Below, in pieces: positions 1 through 11,700 of a DNA stretch of 64,000 nucleotides; the first letter of the stretch is position 1, and each line of letters begins with the position of its first letter. Below the pieces are notes generated by a model, which made no database searches, was not told the origin of the DNA, and saw only the letters and a list, made by a program, of their open reading frames with translations. Where the stretch lies: positions 1 to 64,000 of the forward strand of contig VSDK01003688.1 in the NCBI GenBank assembly GCA_009767595.1, read 5' to 3'. A program made the translations under genes and the position numbers. The DNA comes from Symbiodinium kawagutii (Eukaryota; Sar; Dinophyceae; Suessiales; Symbiodiniaceae).

Positions 1-323
1 CATTGAGGACTACAGTGGACATCCTTAGGGAAATATCCACTCGCACTTTCCATGGCTTTCCACATTTCGGAAAAGGCTTCCTTTTGCAACCTGGACTTTT
101 GCATTTTGTGCACCCAAGGATGCCGCCACAATGCAGATCATCCGCTGGACTGAATTTGATGCAGTTCTTTGCTGATGCAAAACAACCCGGGTGATTGAAA
201 CGATGCACTGGATCTGGATATGAACATTTGCAAAAAGTATGAAAGAATTGGCTCAGACCTTTTTCTGGAGTCTTTTTGGTGCATTGATGCAGCATGGTTC
301 CTCCACATTCCTCCACCAAACAG
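1..323. other. No exon recognised upstream of first IDH exon
   Basis: The N-terminal half of the dehydrogenase must lie upstream. I found no peptide block of that fold in these bases; they are most likely intron sequence. Confidence 0.4.
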
Positions 324-3300
324 GACCGGTGGAGGCTTTGGGATGGCCTGCCACAACTACGATGGTGATATGTTGACTGATGAGGTGGCACAGGCGACTG
401 AAGGGACACCAATGTAGACATTTCGTCATTGTTCGCCGTTAAGCCATTGGTTCGCAATGCTTCTCAACTGGCAAACTTTTGAAGTCACGGCAAACATGGA
501 GAAAAGAGATGAACAGAACAAATGAGGAAAAGAGTATAGAAAGAGATGAAAAGAAAGAATGGAGAAAGTGATGAAAGAGATGCAGAAAGGCAAGTTTCTC
601 ACTTCAAACAGAAGGAAGAAAGAAAGGAAAGAAAAAAGGAAGAATGCTCACATTGATTGAGAGAAAGTATTCCCTTTCTGTTTAAGTTGAAGCGATTGCA
701 GGTGCACCGCAGCCCGGGTTTCATTACTTCGCCACTTGGAGATACTTTGAGCCTTTTGCACCTGCACAGTTTACAAAGTTGACATTGGTCAGTTATTGCA
801 ATTTGTTTTTTGCCAGAGTATATTGGTAAGCTTGTGTAGGCTTCATAAGGTTTCCTTAAAGGTGCTTACAGGAAGAACATGAGAATGCTACCTCAGTAGA
901 CGCAGCATGGGGCTTAAAGTGAGAAGATCCTGCAAGTTTGACACTGGCGCAGCACAAGCGCTCGGAGGTGTTGAGTAATGCATGCAATCTTTGTGACATG
1001 TGCAGATGGATACCACCTTATGAGAATCGGACAGCAGATGTTACATCCTGCAAGCATAATATGCATAGAATGAATATGTTTATATGTATATATATATATA
1101 AGTATTTATATATATATAAGTATATATATATATTTATGCATTTCATAACAATAATGCATATAAAATAGTGTAAAATATCTATTCTGTACATAAAAGGAAG
1201 AGTCGATAGAACAGAACGGTCAGCCCCAAAGCACAGCAATGAGAGCTACTGGGGTGGTTTCATCTTGCCCAGGAATCTTGTGGGCAAGAGCGAGGATGGC
1301 TCCCTCATCAAAGAGTTTGAAGCTTCCCACGGAACTGTGACTGGACAGCAATGAGATGGGCAGGAGTTTGAACTGTACGTCGTACGTCGTGTCAACTTTG
1401 AAGAACTGGGCTTTGAAGACCTTAGCCTAGTACGCTTGATCATTGGAATGATAGCATTGGAGTTGAACACGAGACACTCCAAGACACTCCAAGACACTCC
1501 AAGATACTCCAAGACACTCCAAGCCACTCGTTCATGGGCGCTCTGACATGCCCTTGGACACATTTCTTTTCTGTAAGGTAGCAGACCTTTGGCACATGCA
1601 TCTTCGTGGTGAGGACTGGGCAGAGGTCATCCACTGCATTTCACAACTCAGTGAAGCTGTTGACTCCACAAGCAAACACTGTACTCCATAACAATCCCCT
1701 CAAGCACGCTGAGCCCCTCTTGTTTTGAGATGACAGTCCTGGATGTGTGGCATTTGCTGCGAGGGGATGTACTTTCCCCCGTTTTTGTTCCAGGAGACTT
1801 CTATGAATCCCTTGGGCATGGTTGTGGCACTGCACCATGTCTCAAAAGAGTCGCAGCTAGCAGCTTATTTTAGCAGGAGATAGCAGGTGGGTCAGGTGAG
1901 CTTTGGAGATTGGTCATTTGCAAATCGAAAATGCCACTGAACAACTGCTAAAACTGCTAGTGGTTTGAATGGACAACTTCTTCAGAGCAACTGTTGGGCA
2001 ACTTATGATTTGGGTCATGGCACGTCTTGTGTCCACCAAGGTTGGGCGCCATGGACCACGCCGCTGTCACTGGGCTGATGTGTCACCGTAGTATCCTTGA
2101 TGTGTGATGCATTCTTTTGAGATGTGACAGGTCTGGGAAAACTGAATCTTCAACATGTGATCTTCATCAACGCTCCGCAGGCACTTCACCCAGAATGCCA
2201 GGCGGACGTAACCAAGTTCCTCGGTTTCCAACATTTTGAAGAGCTGAAGGCATGCACCAGGCATCCTAGAAATTTTGAAAACAGATTTTCATGAAAAGTG
2301 CAGAAGTCAATCATCGATCCTGCATGAAATATGTGTACATATGATTATACATGATATAAGATATATTACATTGTGTCTATATATATATTCTTATCGGTGC
2401 GTATTGTATATTGTGATATATGTATACATACGATGTATATTCCAGAAATCATCAACAAGCCCTTCATCAGTCATTCATCAGCTTTGCACTATATAGTCAT
2501 CCCCAGCCCTGTCTGAACTATCCATGAAGTGTTGACGTGTGCTACAATACATCCATAGATCATCAATGAATCCTGCACCATGTATCCATGAGTCATCCGC
2601 AAGCCTTTAATGGGTCACCCGTAACTCTTGGAGAAGCTGCCATCCAGCATTTGTCTACGTTGTCTGTAGACCCAGGACATCCTAACATATATAATTTATC
2701 CGTGAATCTTGTGTAACGCATCCAGAAGTCATCGACAGCCCCTTCATGAATCATCCATCAGTCCGACATCAGATATCCACGAACCATGCATAAGTCATCC
2801 AAACACACACACACACACACCTTTATATTTATGTCCGCCACTCATCCATAAATCCTGCACGTGCCGTCCGTTTATCTTTATCGTCCTCCATAAATCCTGC
2901 AGCACATCTTCATACATCACACAAATCATACGCACCAAAGTCATCCAGCTTAAAATTATCCATGAATCATAGACCCTCAAGTAGAGTCGGTACTATCCAC
3001 TAAGTTCGTTCTTCCATTTCCCTGTATTGCAGTGATACCTTACGCTGAAAAATAGCAGAGACAGAAAACCTTTGAGAAAGAAAAAGGAGAAAAGGATAGG
3101 AAAGGCTAGGAAAGGATAGGAAAGGATAGGAAAGGATTGGAAAGGATTGGAAAGGATAGGAAAGGATTGGAAAGGATAGGAAAGGATAGGAAAGGATTGG
3201 AAAGGATTGGAAAGGATTGGAAAGGATTGGAAAGGATTGGAAAGGATTGGAAAGGATTGGAAAGGATTGGAAAGGATTGGAAAGGATTGGAAAGGATTGG

Positions 3301-6300
3301 AAAGGATTGGAAAGGATTGGAAAGGCAGACAATGAAAACTTTTGAGAACTTTTTCATGGGAAAGCTGCTGAGGTTCACCCTCAGCTGCCGGGAGGCTGTG
3401 TACGAAGCCTTCCGCACTGGCAACGGCACCCGTGATCTGATGGGTCCCAACGGCCTCACGACCGAGAAGTTTGTGGAGCGCCGAAAAGTTTGCAAAAACA
3501 AAAAATAAGAAATTAGTTGAAAGAATGAGGAAAGAGTTTGTGAATAAAGCAAGAATTTGTAACATTAAGAGCTTACAAATTAAGAGAACGAGGAATGTAT
3601 CGAGATACAAGTTTCCCTCAGTTTGTGTTTCCAGGTGGATGTTTCTATGGAGAATCATGAGGTTTAAGTGAGATGTGAGAGCATGTGAGAATGAAACAGA
3701 CGGAGAACTACCTGCTGAATCAATTTCTGAATTTTTCTGAATCCCTTTGCCCAAAGAAACGGAGACTTCGAGAGCGCCGCAGGAGTGGGTGGCAAAGAAC
3801 CTCGAGGCTCGCATGGCCAAGGAAGGACCCGCTGAGATTTTCACTGGAGAGCAGGTGGGGGGCCCTTGGCTCGACATGTCTCAAGGCGAAGGTGCTACGT
3901 GCCATGAATATGGACATCAACAGCACCCAGAAGAGAAAATACCTCGAAAGAACAGATGCAAAAAAACCCGACGGCGACAACAACATCAACAGCAAGAAAC
4001 AAGGGCAGCAACTGCAGTGAAGGATGCAACAGCAACAAACGGCGGCAACTTTGTTGGTTGGCAGCTGTTGGTCTTGTTGGTCTGCTGCTATTTCTGTTTA
4101 CTCAAGCTGGATTGCCAATGGTTGCTGCCTGTATGTGTATATGATTCTTATAGAGACTCGACCCATCAGTTTGACATCATCGTAGACAAAGGAGTGCGAG
4201 AGACATGTTGACATTTTGCACACACACAGACTTGTGAGCGAGTCCTTCATGTATTGACGAGGGCATAAGCATAACCAAACCATGTTAGCAACAACAACAA
4301 TACTGGCAACAGCACAAACACGTACAGAGCAAAAACAATAACACACACGCACATATTATACACATTATACTTTTGTACAATCATCCTGAAGCCCTAGGAA
4401 AGTGCATTTGAGCAACAACGGTAGCACGAGTGACGCAAAAGCAACATCAGCAGGAGGAATGACGTTATGAACAGAAGACTGAGACGACCAAGCGATGAAG
4501 GGCACAGCGACCAAGAGCACATTGGGGAAAACACACATATGTATGTTTCAAACACTGAAAGTTCACTCCAGCAGTAGCACTACCATAACCGTCATATCCG
4601 CAACAGCAGATACCAACTTTGCTGCTGTCGTTGTTGCTGTCACCATCAAGATGGCGTCAGAGTCTTCTACATCTGCTTACAGTGCACACATAGCAGATGT
4701 TGCATACTGTTCTGTAGGCTTTGTCGCCGCCACTGCCTCACTCCTAGCAGTAGCCGTACTACAGGCACATGTGGATGAATTATTCAAACAAGGATGGTGA
4801 TAACACCCTGCAACCCCTGGTTTCAGTGTTTCTGGGTGGTAGACATGGGCTAGACAGAGCAGAGTCCAGATCTTATCTCAAAGTTTCATAGAATAACGTA
4901 CATATGGACCACAGGAGGCGGTGGTGGACGTTTCCAGAAGTGGTATCCTATAGGAAGAGAGGGTTGGCTGAGATTTTTTCTCTGTTCTTTTTTTCCCCCA
5001 TTTGCTGGTGTTTTTTTTCTGCTTTTGCTTTTTCTGAGCTTGTGTTTTCTCTCTGATGGTGTTATTCTCTTTTCTTCTCTGCTGATGTTTTCCTCTGGTG
5101 TTTTTTCTCTGATTTTTTGGTCTGTGGTGTTTTTTCTTTGCTGACGTTTCTTTCTGGTGTTTTTCTCTGCTAGTGTTCTTTCTCTTTTAGTGTTCTTTCT
5201 CTGCTGTCGTTTCTTCTCTGCTGCTTTTCTCGCTGGTTACTTTGATGATGATTGATGAATGGTTGATTCACTGATTGATTGATTGATTGATTTGATATTG
5301 ATTTGATATTGATTGGATATTGATTTGATATTGATTTGATATTGATTTGATATGGATTTGATTACAATTTGATTTGATTTGATTTTGATTTTATTTTCAT
5401 TTTATTTGATTTTCATTTGATTCGATTTGATTTTTTGCGATTTTGACCTGCAAATGTGCTTTCGCTGCAGTGCCGCGCTAGTTTTTTCAAAGATTTTGAC
5501 TTGCAAATGTCCGTTTCGCCACAGCCCTGCCCGCTTGAAGAGCCTACCTTGCTTGTTGAGCATTCGGGAGCACAAAATCTTGAAAAACATAGCATTTTGC
5601 GCACTTCCTATCATTCAGATACACACACATCTTTGATCTTGTTTCTTATCTGCTCACGAACTGACTGCTTCAACTCTCCAAAAGTTGGACGTTTGAATTC
5701 CAAACTTCCTTGGACAAAATGAATGTGCCATTTCAGCCATTTCCATGTTTTCCCACAGCGCTTTGAAGTTTCCTGTGCAACACTGCTGTGTGAGGTTGTG
5801 GCAGCTCCATCAAAGAAGCTTCGAAAGAGGTACCAGGTGCAGAGTGGTTAGTGGTCCTGCTGTGCAGTGGTCGTTCTTGTTTCCGGCTGAATGAAACCAT
5901 ATGAAACCCAGCTCCTCAATGCTTTGTCGCGCAGCTGGGAATTCTTTGCACTGACAAGTGACGTGTCAGCCTGAGGCGGTGGATGAAGACGCCATGAAGG
6001 CATTCTTTGACAAGTTCGACACTGATGCCAACGGCACCATCTCCTTCGAAGAGTCGCTTTGCTGAGAATGCCACAATGCAAATGGCCGGAATTTTCCTGC
6101 TCAAATTTTTATAAAAACAATCCACACGCCAACCCAATTGCACAGCATTGACATGATATTATTCAAATTCATTTTGATTTTTCATGATCTTTCCACATGC
6201 TTTGCACATTTGCACCCTCCGGCCATAACTTTCACAACGATCCTTCCCAAACCGGGGATTCATTTTTCTTCGCCGAGGTTTGTGGACATGACTTTGGACT

Positions 6301-6407
6301 TGGGCATCGCACCTCTGAAGGCAGAGGAGTTGAAGGAAGAAGAAGTCCGTGACTTGGCGAAGAAGACGAATTCTGAAAGGAAGAGAAAGGAAGAAGTCAA
6401 GTCCTGA
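324..6407 (+). CDS. IDH: Isocitrate dehydrogenase with C-terminal EF-hand (partial, multi-exon)
   Basis: Isocitrate dehydrogenase converts isocitrate to 2-oxoglutarate and CO2 with reduction of NAD(P). Exons placed by frame and phase are 324-393, 1273-1336, 1578-1613, 1794-1831, 2041-2065, 2202-2242, 3373-3475, 3783-3854, 5970-6052 and 6278 to about 6407. They carry, in order, ACHNYDGDM (metal and substrate loop), SEDGSLIKEFEASHGT, VADLWHMHLRGE, ETSMNPLGMVVAL, LGAMDHAA, then GTRDLMGPNGLTTEKFV and EWVAKNLEARM at the C-terminus. The last two exons form an EF-hand. Donors are GC at 394, 1832 and 2243, GA at 1614 and 3476, and GT elsewhere; phases agree at every join from 1273 onward. One exon between 393 and 1273 is missing from my model. 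The N-terminal half lies left of the window. NAD or NADP preference cannot be read here. Confidence 0.85.
1079..1136. repeat. AT-rich TATA microsatellite
   Basis: Imperfect TA/TATG dinucleotide tract inside an IDH intron. Confidence 0.8.
3092..3326. repeat. 10-bp minisatellite in IDH intron
   Basis: About 23 tandem copies of a 10-bp unit, GAAAGGATTG, with GAAAGGATAG variants clustered at the left end and nearly perfect GAAAGGATTG copies at the right. It lies in the intron between IDH exons 2202-2242 and 3373-3475 and ends about 45 bases before that exon. The long minus-strand frames here, reading FPILSNPFQS over and over, are repeat translation and not genes. Confidence 0.95.
5238..5432. repeat. 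GATT-rich simple repeat
   Basis: Tandem GATT units pass into GATATTGATTT units and then GATTT runs. The tract lies in the 2.1 kb intron between the last IDH-fold exon and the EF-hand exon. It abuts the dispersed repeat copy that starts near 5436. Confidence 0.9.
5436..5707 (-). repeat. Dispersed repeat, copy 1 (inverted relative to copy at 13.5 kb)
   Basis: The reverse complement of this stretch aligns along its length with 13505-13770. Shared landmarks in order are a small hairpin (GTTTG and CAAAC arms), a GTTGAAGCAGT block, GATCAAAGATGTGTGTG, TGATAGGAA, GTTTTTCAA followed by TTTTGTGCTC, TCAAGCGGGCAG, and CATTTGCAAGTCAAAA. A second GCACATTTGCAGGTCAAAAT module follows at the far end. I found no transposase frame and no clear terminal repeats. 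It sits in an intron of the IDH gene. Identity looks like roughly three quarters by eye. Confidence 0.75.
5970..6407 (+). CDS. EF-hand module ending the IDH gene
   Basis: Exon 5970-6052 begins after TGTCAG and reads PEAVDEDAMKAFFDKFDTD, then the calcium loop DTDANGTISFEE, with Asp at positions 1 and 3, Asn at 5, Gly at 6, Ile at 8 and Glu at 12. A GT-AG intron (6053-6277) splits the last loop Glu codon, and the exit helix follows at 6278 as FVDMTLDLGIAPLKAEELK. The phase-0 start matches the phase-0 end of the last IDH exon at 3854, so the joined frame runs from IDH into the EF-hand. Only one EF-hand is visible. The open frame stops at 6407 after a Lys/Glu-rich stretch, but a donor could lie earlier, for instance before GTCCGTG near 6343. 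A separate small EF-hand gene cannot be excluded without a transcript. Confidence 0.75.
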
Positions 6408-8766
6408 CTTTGGCTCCTTCCTAAAGGGAGAAGGAGAATCTTCAGATTTTAGGAAGGAGAAAGTCTTGGAGATTATGACGCACTATGGGAAGAGATTCGA
6501 AATGATGCATTCAGAGTTGCTTAAAAATGTTTGAAACGTCTCAAAACAATTTTGCACAGTCTTGGAAAGGGCTTGGGCCTTCGAGACCAAAGAGTTGAAG
6601 ATGTTGAAGTCTGTCAGGTGACGAGAAACATGCAGAAGCAGAACGTCTTTGAACGAGGCTACACCTAGGGGTTTCAAGCCCCGACATGACCTCAGGTGAA
6701 ATTGTAAGATGACCGATGCCTGTGGCTTTGACGATTTTCCTCGGATCGTCAATGTCGCAGCTTTTGGGCATTGCATTTGAGCAAAATCATGGTGGTCAGC
6801 AACCATACCACAAAATCATCACCTAGAAGGCAGATGTTTGATGTATTTTCATCGTGTGCACTAATGGTTTCTCGTGTACTTGCCCACCTGGTCACTTGTG
6901 GTTTCTTGTGCCTTTTAAAATTGAGACTCGCGTCCCTGCCACCTGCACGCGCTTGGCCTTCCAGCCTCGTCTGACAAGCAAAGCTCATCAGGCGTTTTAA
7001 GCGTCTCAAGCTTGCCTTGATGACCGCAACTAGCAGTCTTGAGAGCTCTCACTTAAAAACCATATGCATATGTATATGAACACATATATATTTATATATA
7101 AAATCAATCTATCTATCATCTATAATCTCTATATATATATATATATTGTTATTATTCAACAACTGCTCATTCTGTGGCGGTGATCAAGCCGAGTGTGCCG
7201 TTTCTGTGGCATGAAAGGGAGATTGAGATCGATTCAAATGCACGAATTGTAAAACCGCTTGCGCAGAAATGAGCGAGCGTTGAGTTGTTCCTTCAGGGAG
7301 ATTGTAGAAGAGAGCCAGTCTAGGCATGTTTTGAGAACTGCCCCCGTGTATCATTTCGTCTTATAGACGCTCACAGGCCATATGCATCCATATGCTGAAT
7401 GTATATATATATATTTATATTATATTTACACATACACATCAGTACAAACAATATCAGTATATGTCTTGCCACACAGCACATCACAGCGCCATGTTTTGCG
7501 TGAGTTTCAAGGCCAAACTGGGCTGGAGATGAGACCTTCTTGAAGCGAAGGTCGGTCGTGTTTGTTCAGTAGTTCCTGCGATGCACTGCAGAACTCATAT
7601 GCACTAACTTTGTTCTTGTTTTCACTTATGTCATCTTATATCGAATTTGGTGTTGTTTGTCCTTTTGTTATTTTTACATATCTATATATATATACATACA
7701 TATTGTTTGAATCAATGTTGCGTTCACAAAAATGTGCGCCCCATCAGGTGGTGCTGGCTGCCCCTTGCGCTTCAACTCTGACCTTGGGCATTCCAAAGTG
7801 CTCCTCTCGGTGTAAAGAGTGTCAAAGAGTGCACAGCAGGAGAGAAAGAGAACCATGGAGAAACCACCTTTTCACCGACACCCAAGCCACCCAAAGCCTA
7901 CACACGTACTGTGTGGTATTGTTCACTGATCAAAATGAAAACTTTCCACAGGCAAGCAGCAAACTTCAAGAGGCACATTGTATCTCCAAGCCTTTGCAGA
8001 AATTGTTTTGCGTAGTAATGACTCGGAAAACGTGATGATTAAAATCTCAGATTGTGGCAAGGCTAGGCCGGAAAACTCAGATTTGGATCCCGAGGTATTT
8101 TGTCCTGTACGGGTTGATGTTGACACGAGAAAAAGGCAGATATAGACACAGATCAGGACTTTTTGTCCTTGTTCAGAGCATCACGATTGCATTTCAGTAG
8201 GCCCAAACATGGAATTGATTGCATTATGTTGTCACTTAGGAGTAGCTGAGTAGCTTAGCACCTCCGTGATTAACTTTCTCGGATGTTCACGGATTTGACC
8301 GATTTGTTCGTATTTCGATGTAGTGTCTCTGCAGTTTCACTGCGCTAAAGTGTTTGGAACTTGAGATCTGGTAGCTTTCAGCTCCATGGAAACCAACCAC
8401 TGAATTGCACTGTTAGGGTACCTTGCTCCGAGACTTTGGCGGCGAAGTCTAATCAGATCCAGCGTCATTGGTTCCTGGTCAGAGCGGACGAATAGATTGA
8501 AGACGAGCAAAAACGAGCGAGGATCAAAATGGCAAGGCAGCTTTCTGCTAGGTACAGACATCAGATCTCTCCAGGATGTTATCATGGCAAAATCCATGCT
8601 TCATTTGTTCCTTTGCGGGATCCTTCATGACTTCCTTTGCAATGTCTTCCAGCAGCACACGTGTCCGGCAATTGTAAATCAATTCGGATAAGGCTCCAGT
8701 ATCGTTTTGTTGTTGTGGTGGTGGAATTTCATTCTGTCACGGACCCTGCCAATCTTTCCCTTGCAG
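6408..8766. other. Intergenic region; 5' kinase exons not identified
   Basis: The glycine loop and beta-3 lysine of the kinase starting at 8767 should be encoded here, but I could not find a convincing GxGxxG or VAIK block. AT-rich microsatellites occur near 7076-7145, 7400-7420 and 7680-7700. No dinoflagellate spliced-leader sequence was seen. Confidence 0.5.
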
Positions 8767-11700
8767 ATCTTGAGCGAGCTTCCTGCACACAACAATATTA
8801 TCCGATGCTTTGGGCACTCGATACAGAAAAGTGCAGGCGAGGAGCTCTGTGGAGCTGCGCGCTGTAACACTTTGCATCCCTAGCAGCACTTCGCAGGTGG
8901 AGGCACCGTGAAGGTGCTCCTGGAGCTTTGCCATGGCCATTTACTTGACTTCCAGGAGACCACAGCGGCACATCACCATGCCATGCCACACACTGTCCTT
9001 GCCGAGGACTCCAAAGGTGGGAAATTGTCACCAAAGGAGATGATGGAACCGTTTGTGCAGATAACAGAAGCTGTTCCGGCCTAAGCCTGGTGCAGATTGA
9101 GGTCCAAGGAAAATACACCCTCCTTAGCCCTCCTTAGCCTATCTCATCCTATTTGCATCAATTTGCATCTTGTTTAACGCTTTACTGGATTTTCATTCTG
9201 TCAAGATTTCTGCTCTCCATGAAATCAAGAAGCGCGGAGCAGAGACCCACAGCCTTCCTTTGAGTCTTTCTGAGGTAAGGCACTTGCATGCGCAAAAGCT
9301 CAACAGCTCAGGGGTTGGTGAAGGATGGTGAGGACATTTGCAAGACATCTGAATTCTTAACCATGAATCCCTGATAGTCTCTATCATTCCCTGTCATTCA
9401 AGGCCACCAATCCAGCACCGCGACTTGAAAGTGGAGAATATCCTCAAGGCGTTTGCAGATGTTTGGGAAACTGCTTCGTGAGTAGTAGCAGAGTCATCCT
9501 CATATTTGTGGAGCACCATTGGGGTTGCAGAAGTCTGGGTCTCTAAGGTAGTAGATCAGCTATGATCAGCTGAAACATTTGAAACCCTCTGATGCAATAA
9601 GCCGTTCCATGCCGTTCCCTGTGTCCGTTTGCCCGAGATGCCGCGACTTCAGGGCAGTGATGGTTATTGGAAGCTTTGTGATTTTGGTTCTTGCAGTTTC
9701 TTGGCCAAAGACTGTCCCTTCAGATCGGCCATTCTGGAAGACCCAAATTGCATCAACTGCTATACCACCGAGTTCTTTTAGTTCTTTGCTTTGGCGAGTC
9801 ACATACATGGAAACCTTTTGGCGGAAATCTAGGATAATAAAAAACATGGAAGATCAGTATGGAATGATATCAATAATTAGAGCTATGGAATCTAAGCATG
9901 AAATGATCAGACGCATTGAATAAACATGGAATCAATGAATAGCAGCTGCATTGCATGTAGAGCTGTGTAGAGTTACATTGAGTGGGCAGAGTTGCTAAGG
10001 CACAGATTGCTTTGCAGCAGAGTTGCCCCGCCCACAGCTTCAACGATTGCAGGACGCAAGAGTCGCAAGATTTTCAAGCAGAGAAGACGGAAGATGATAG
10101 GAAGACGATAGGAAGACGATAGGAAGACGATAGAAGACGATAGCAGTCGACAGGAAGAAGATAGGAAGGGATCCCACGGGTAAAGTTTTTTTCAACAGTT
10201 GTCTTTCAGACCGGCATTTCTGGCATCAAACCCACTGATTAAATCATCCCTCCGTCTCAATCCTCGGATGCCAAATTGTTGAACAGCGGTCAGCATTTTC
10301 TACTTCTGTCAGGCAGTTTCCCGTCACTTGACATTTTTACTCACTTGTCGCCATCTTTATGTTAAACATACATCACTTCCATTTTACATATTTTTACATG
10401 TTCATTCATTCCAATCTCATTTTTCTTTGTCGGTGCAGCTCCGGTGCTCTAGCTTAGCCTGCGATGCTGGAGGATGAAATTGACAAGACGGTGACGATGC
10501 TCTACAGGATCGACGCCACCAGAGTTTGACTTCGATCAAGTCCTCCATTGGTTCGAGATTTCATGAGATAACCTCACATCATGCAAGTACCGAACATATC
10601 CCAACACTTGGCATTCAGAACAATCTATAGACATTTGTAGAGAGAAAACTATGTCAATATCTATGGCTTTGCATTCTGCTTTAGCCAAGAAAGAAAAGGT
10701 ACCGGAGCATTCCTGGCATTGAGGCCTCCCGAGATGGCGGATGTTCAGCTCAATGGGCGAAAGGCGGCAAGACCTCCAGCTGCGCAATCCCTGGCAATAT
10801 CTCCATTTCTGCATTTCATTGCATTTCTGCATACGCTTTAGAAATTGATGCTCTGAGATGGCCCAAGTTGAGAGACTTCTGATGCGCTGAAAGCAGTTCT
10901 TTGCAGGGATATACGATTTCCGAGCGGGTCGATATATGGATGTTCCTTGGATCTACAGTGACACATGGAGCAGAAAATGCTCCTTTTTTGCCACCAGAGC
11001 AGCTGATTTGAGGTTGGGATGCATTCTTTTCACATTGGCTTTTTATCGACATCCATTCCAGGCGAGTCAACAAGTTGTATTGCTTACATTCAAGATGGCT
11101 TCACCTGACTTTAGATAGCTTCGCTTCACTTCATTCATTCTCATTTTGTTCCTTGATTTTGCTCCAAATCACTTGAATGGCACAGTAGGTCTAGTGTTTT
11201 GTTGGCAATAGTACTGCACATATATGATGATGTATATATATATAGATATACAGATGTATATGCTATATAGTGTTATAGAAATTGATAGCATATGTTCATT
11301 AAACATATGTACAGAACTTGTCATACATATGATGTAATACAATATAACATGATATGATACAATATGATGTGACAAAATATGATATTATATGATATGATAT
11401 GATATGATATGATACTGGGTATGATATAATGCATTATAATATAATGTAATCTGATGTGATAATGTATAGCATGATTTGATATAATGGAATTTACTTTAAT
11501 GTTATATGATATAGTAAGTAAGATATACATAACATAATGCAATATAATAGCATGCTATCGATGTAACATGATCTAATATGATATGATATGATACGATATT
11601 ATATGATATGATATAGTGTAATAGAATATGATATAACATAACATGACATAACATAACATTATATAGGTGGTATATTAGTAATATGCAAGCAGTATGCAAG

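Noticed and set aside
3000-3877. 294-codon minus-strand frame rich in SNPFQSFPIL repeats
   Set aside because: It is the translation of the 10-bp minisatellite plus the antisense of real IDH exons.
7170-7260. VAVIKPS block as a possible kinase beta-3 lysine strand
   Set aside because: No glycine loop before it and no phase-compatible join to the exon at 8767 could be shown.
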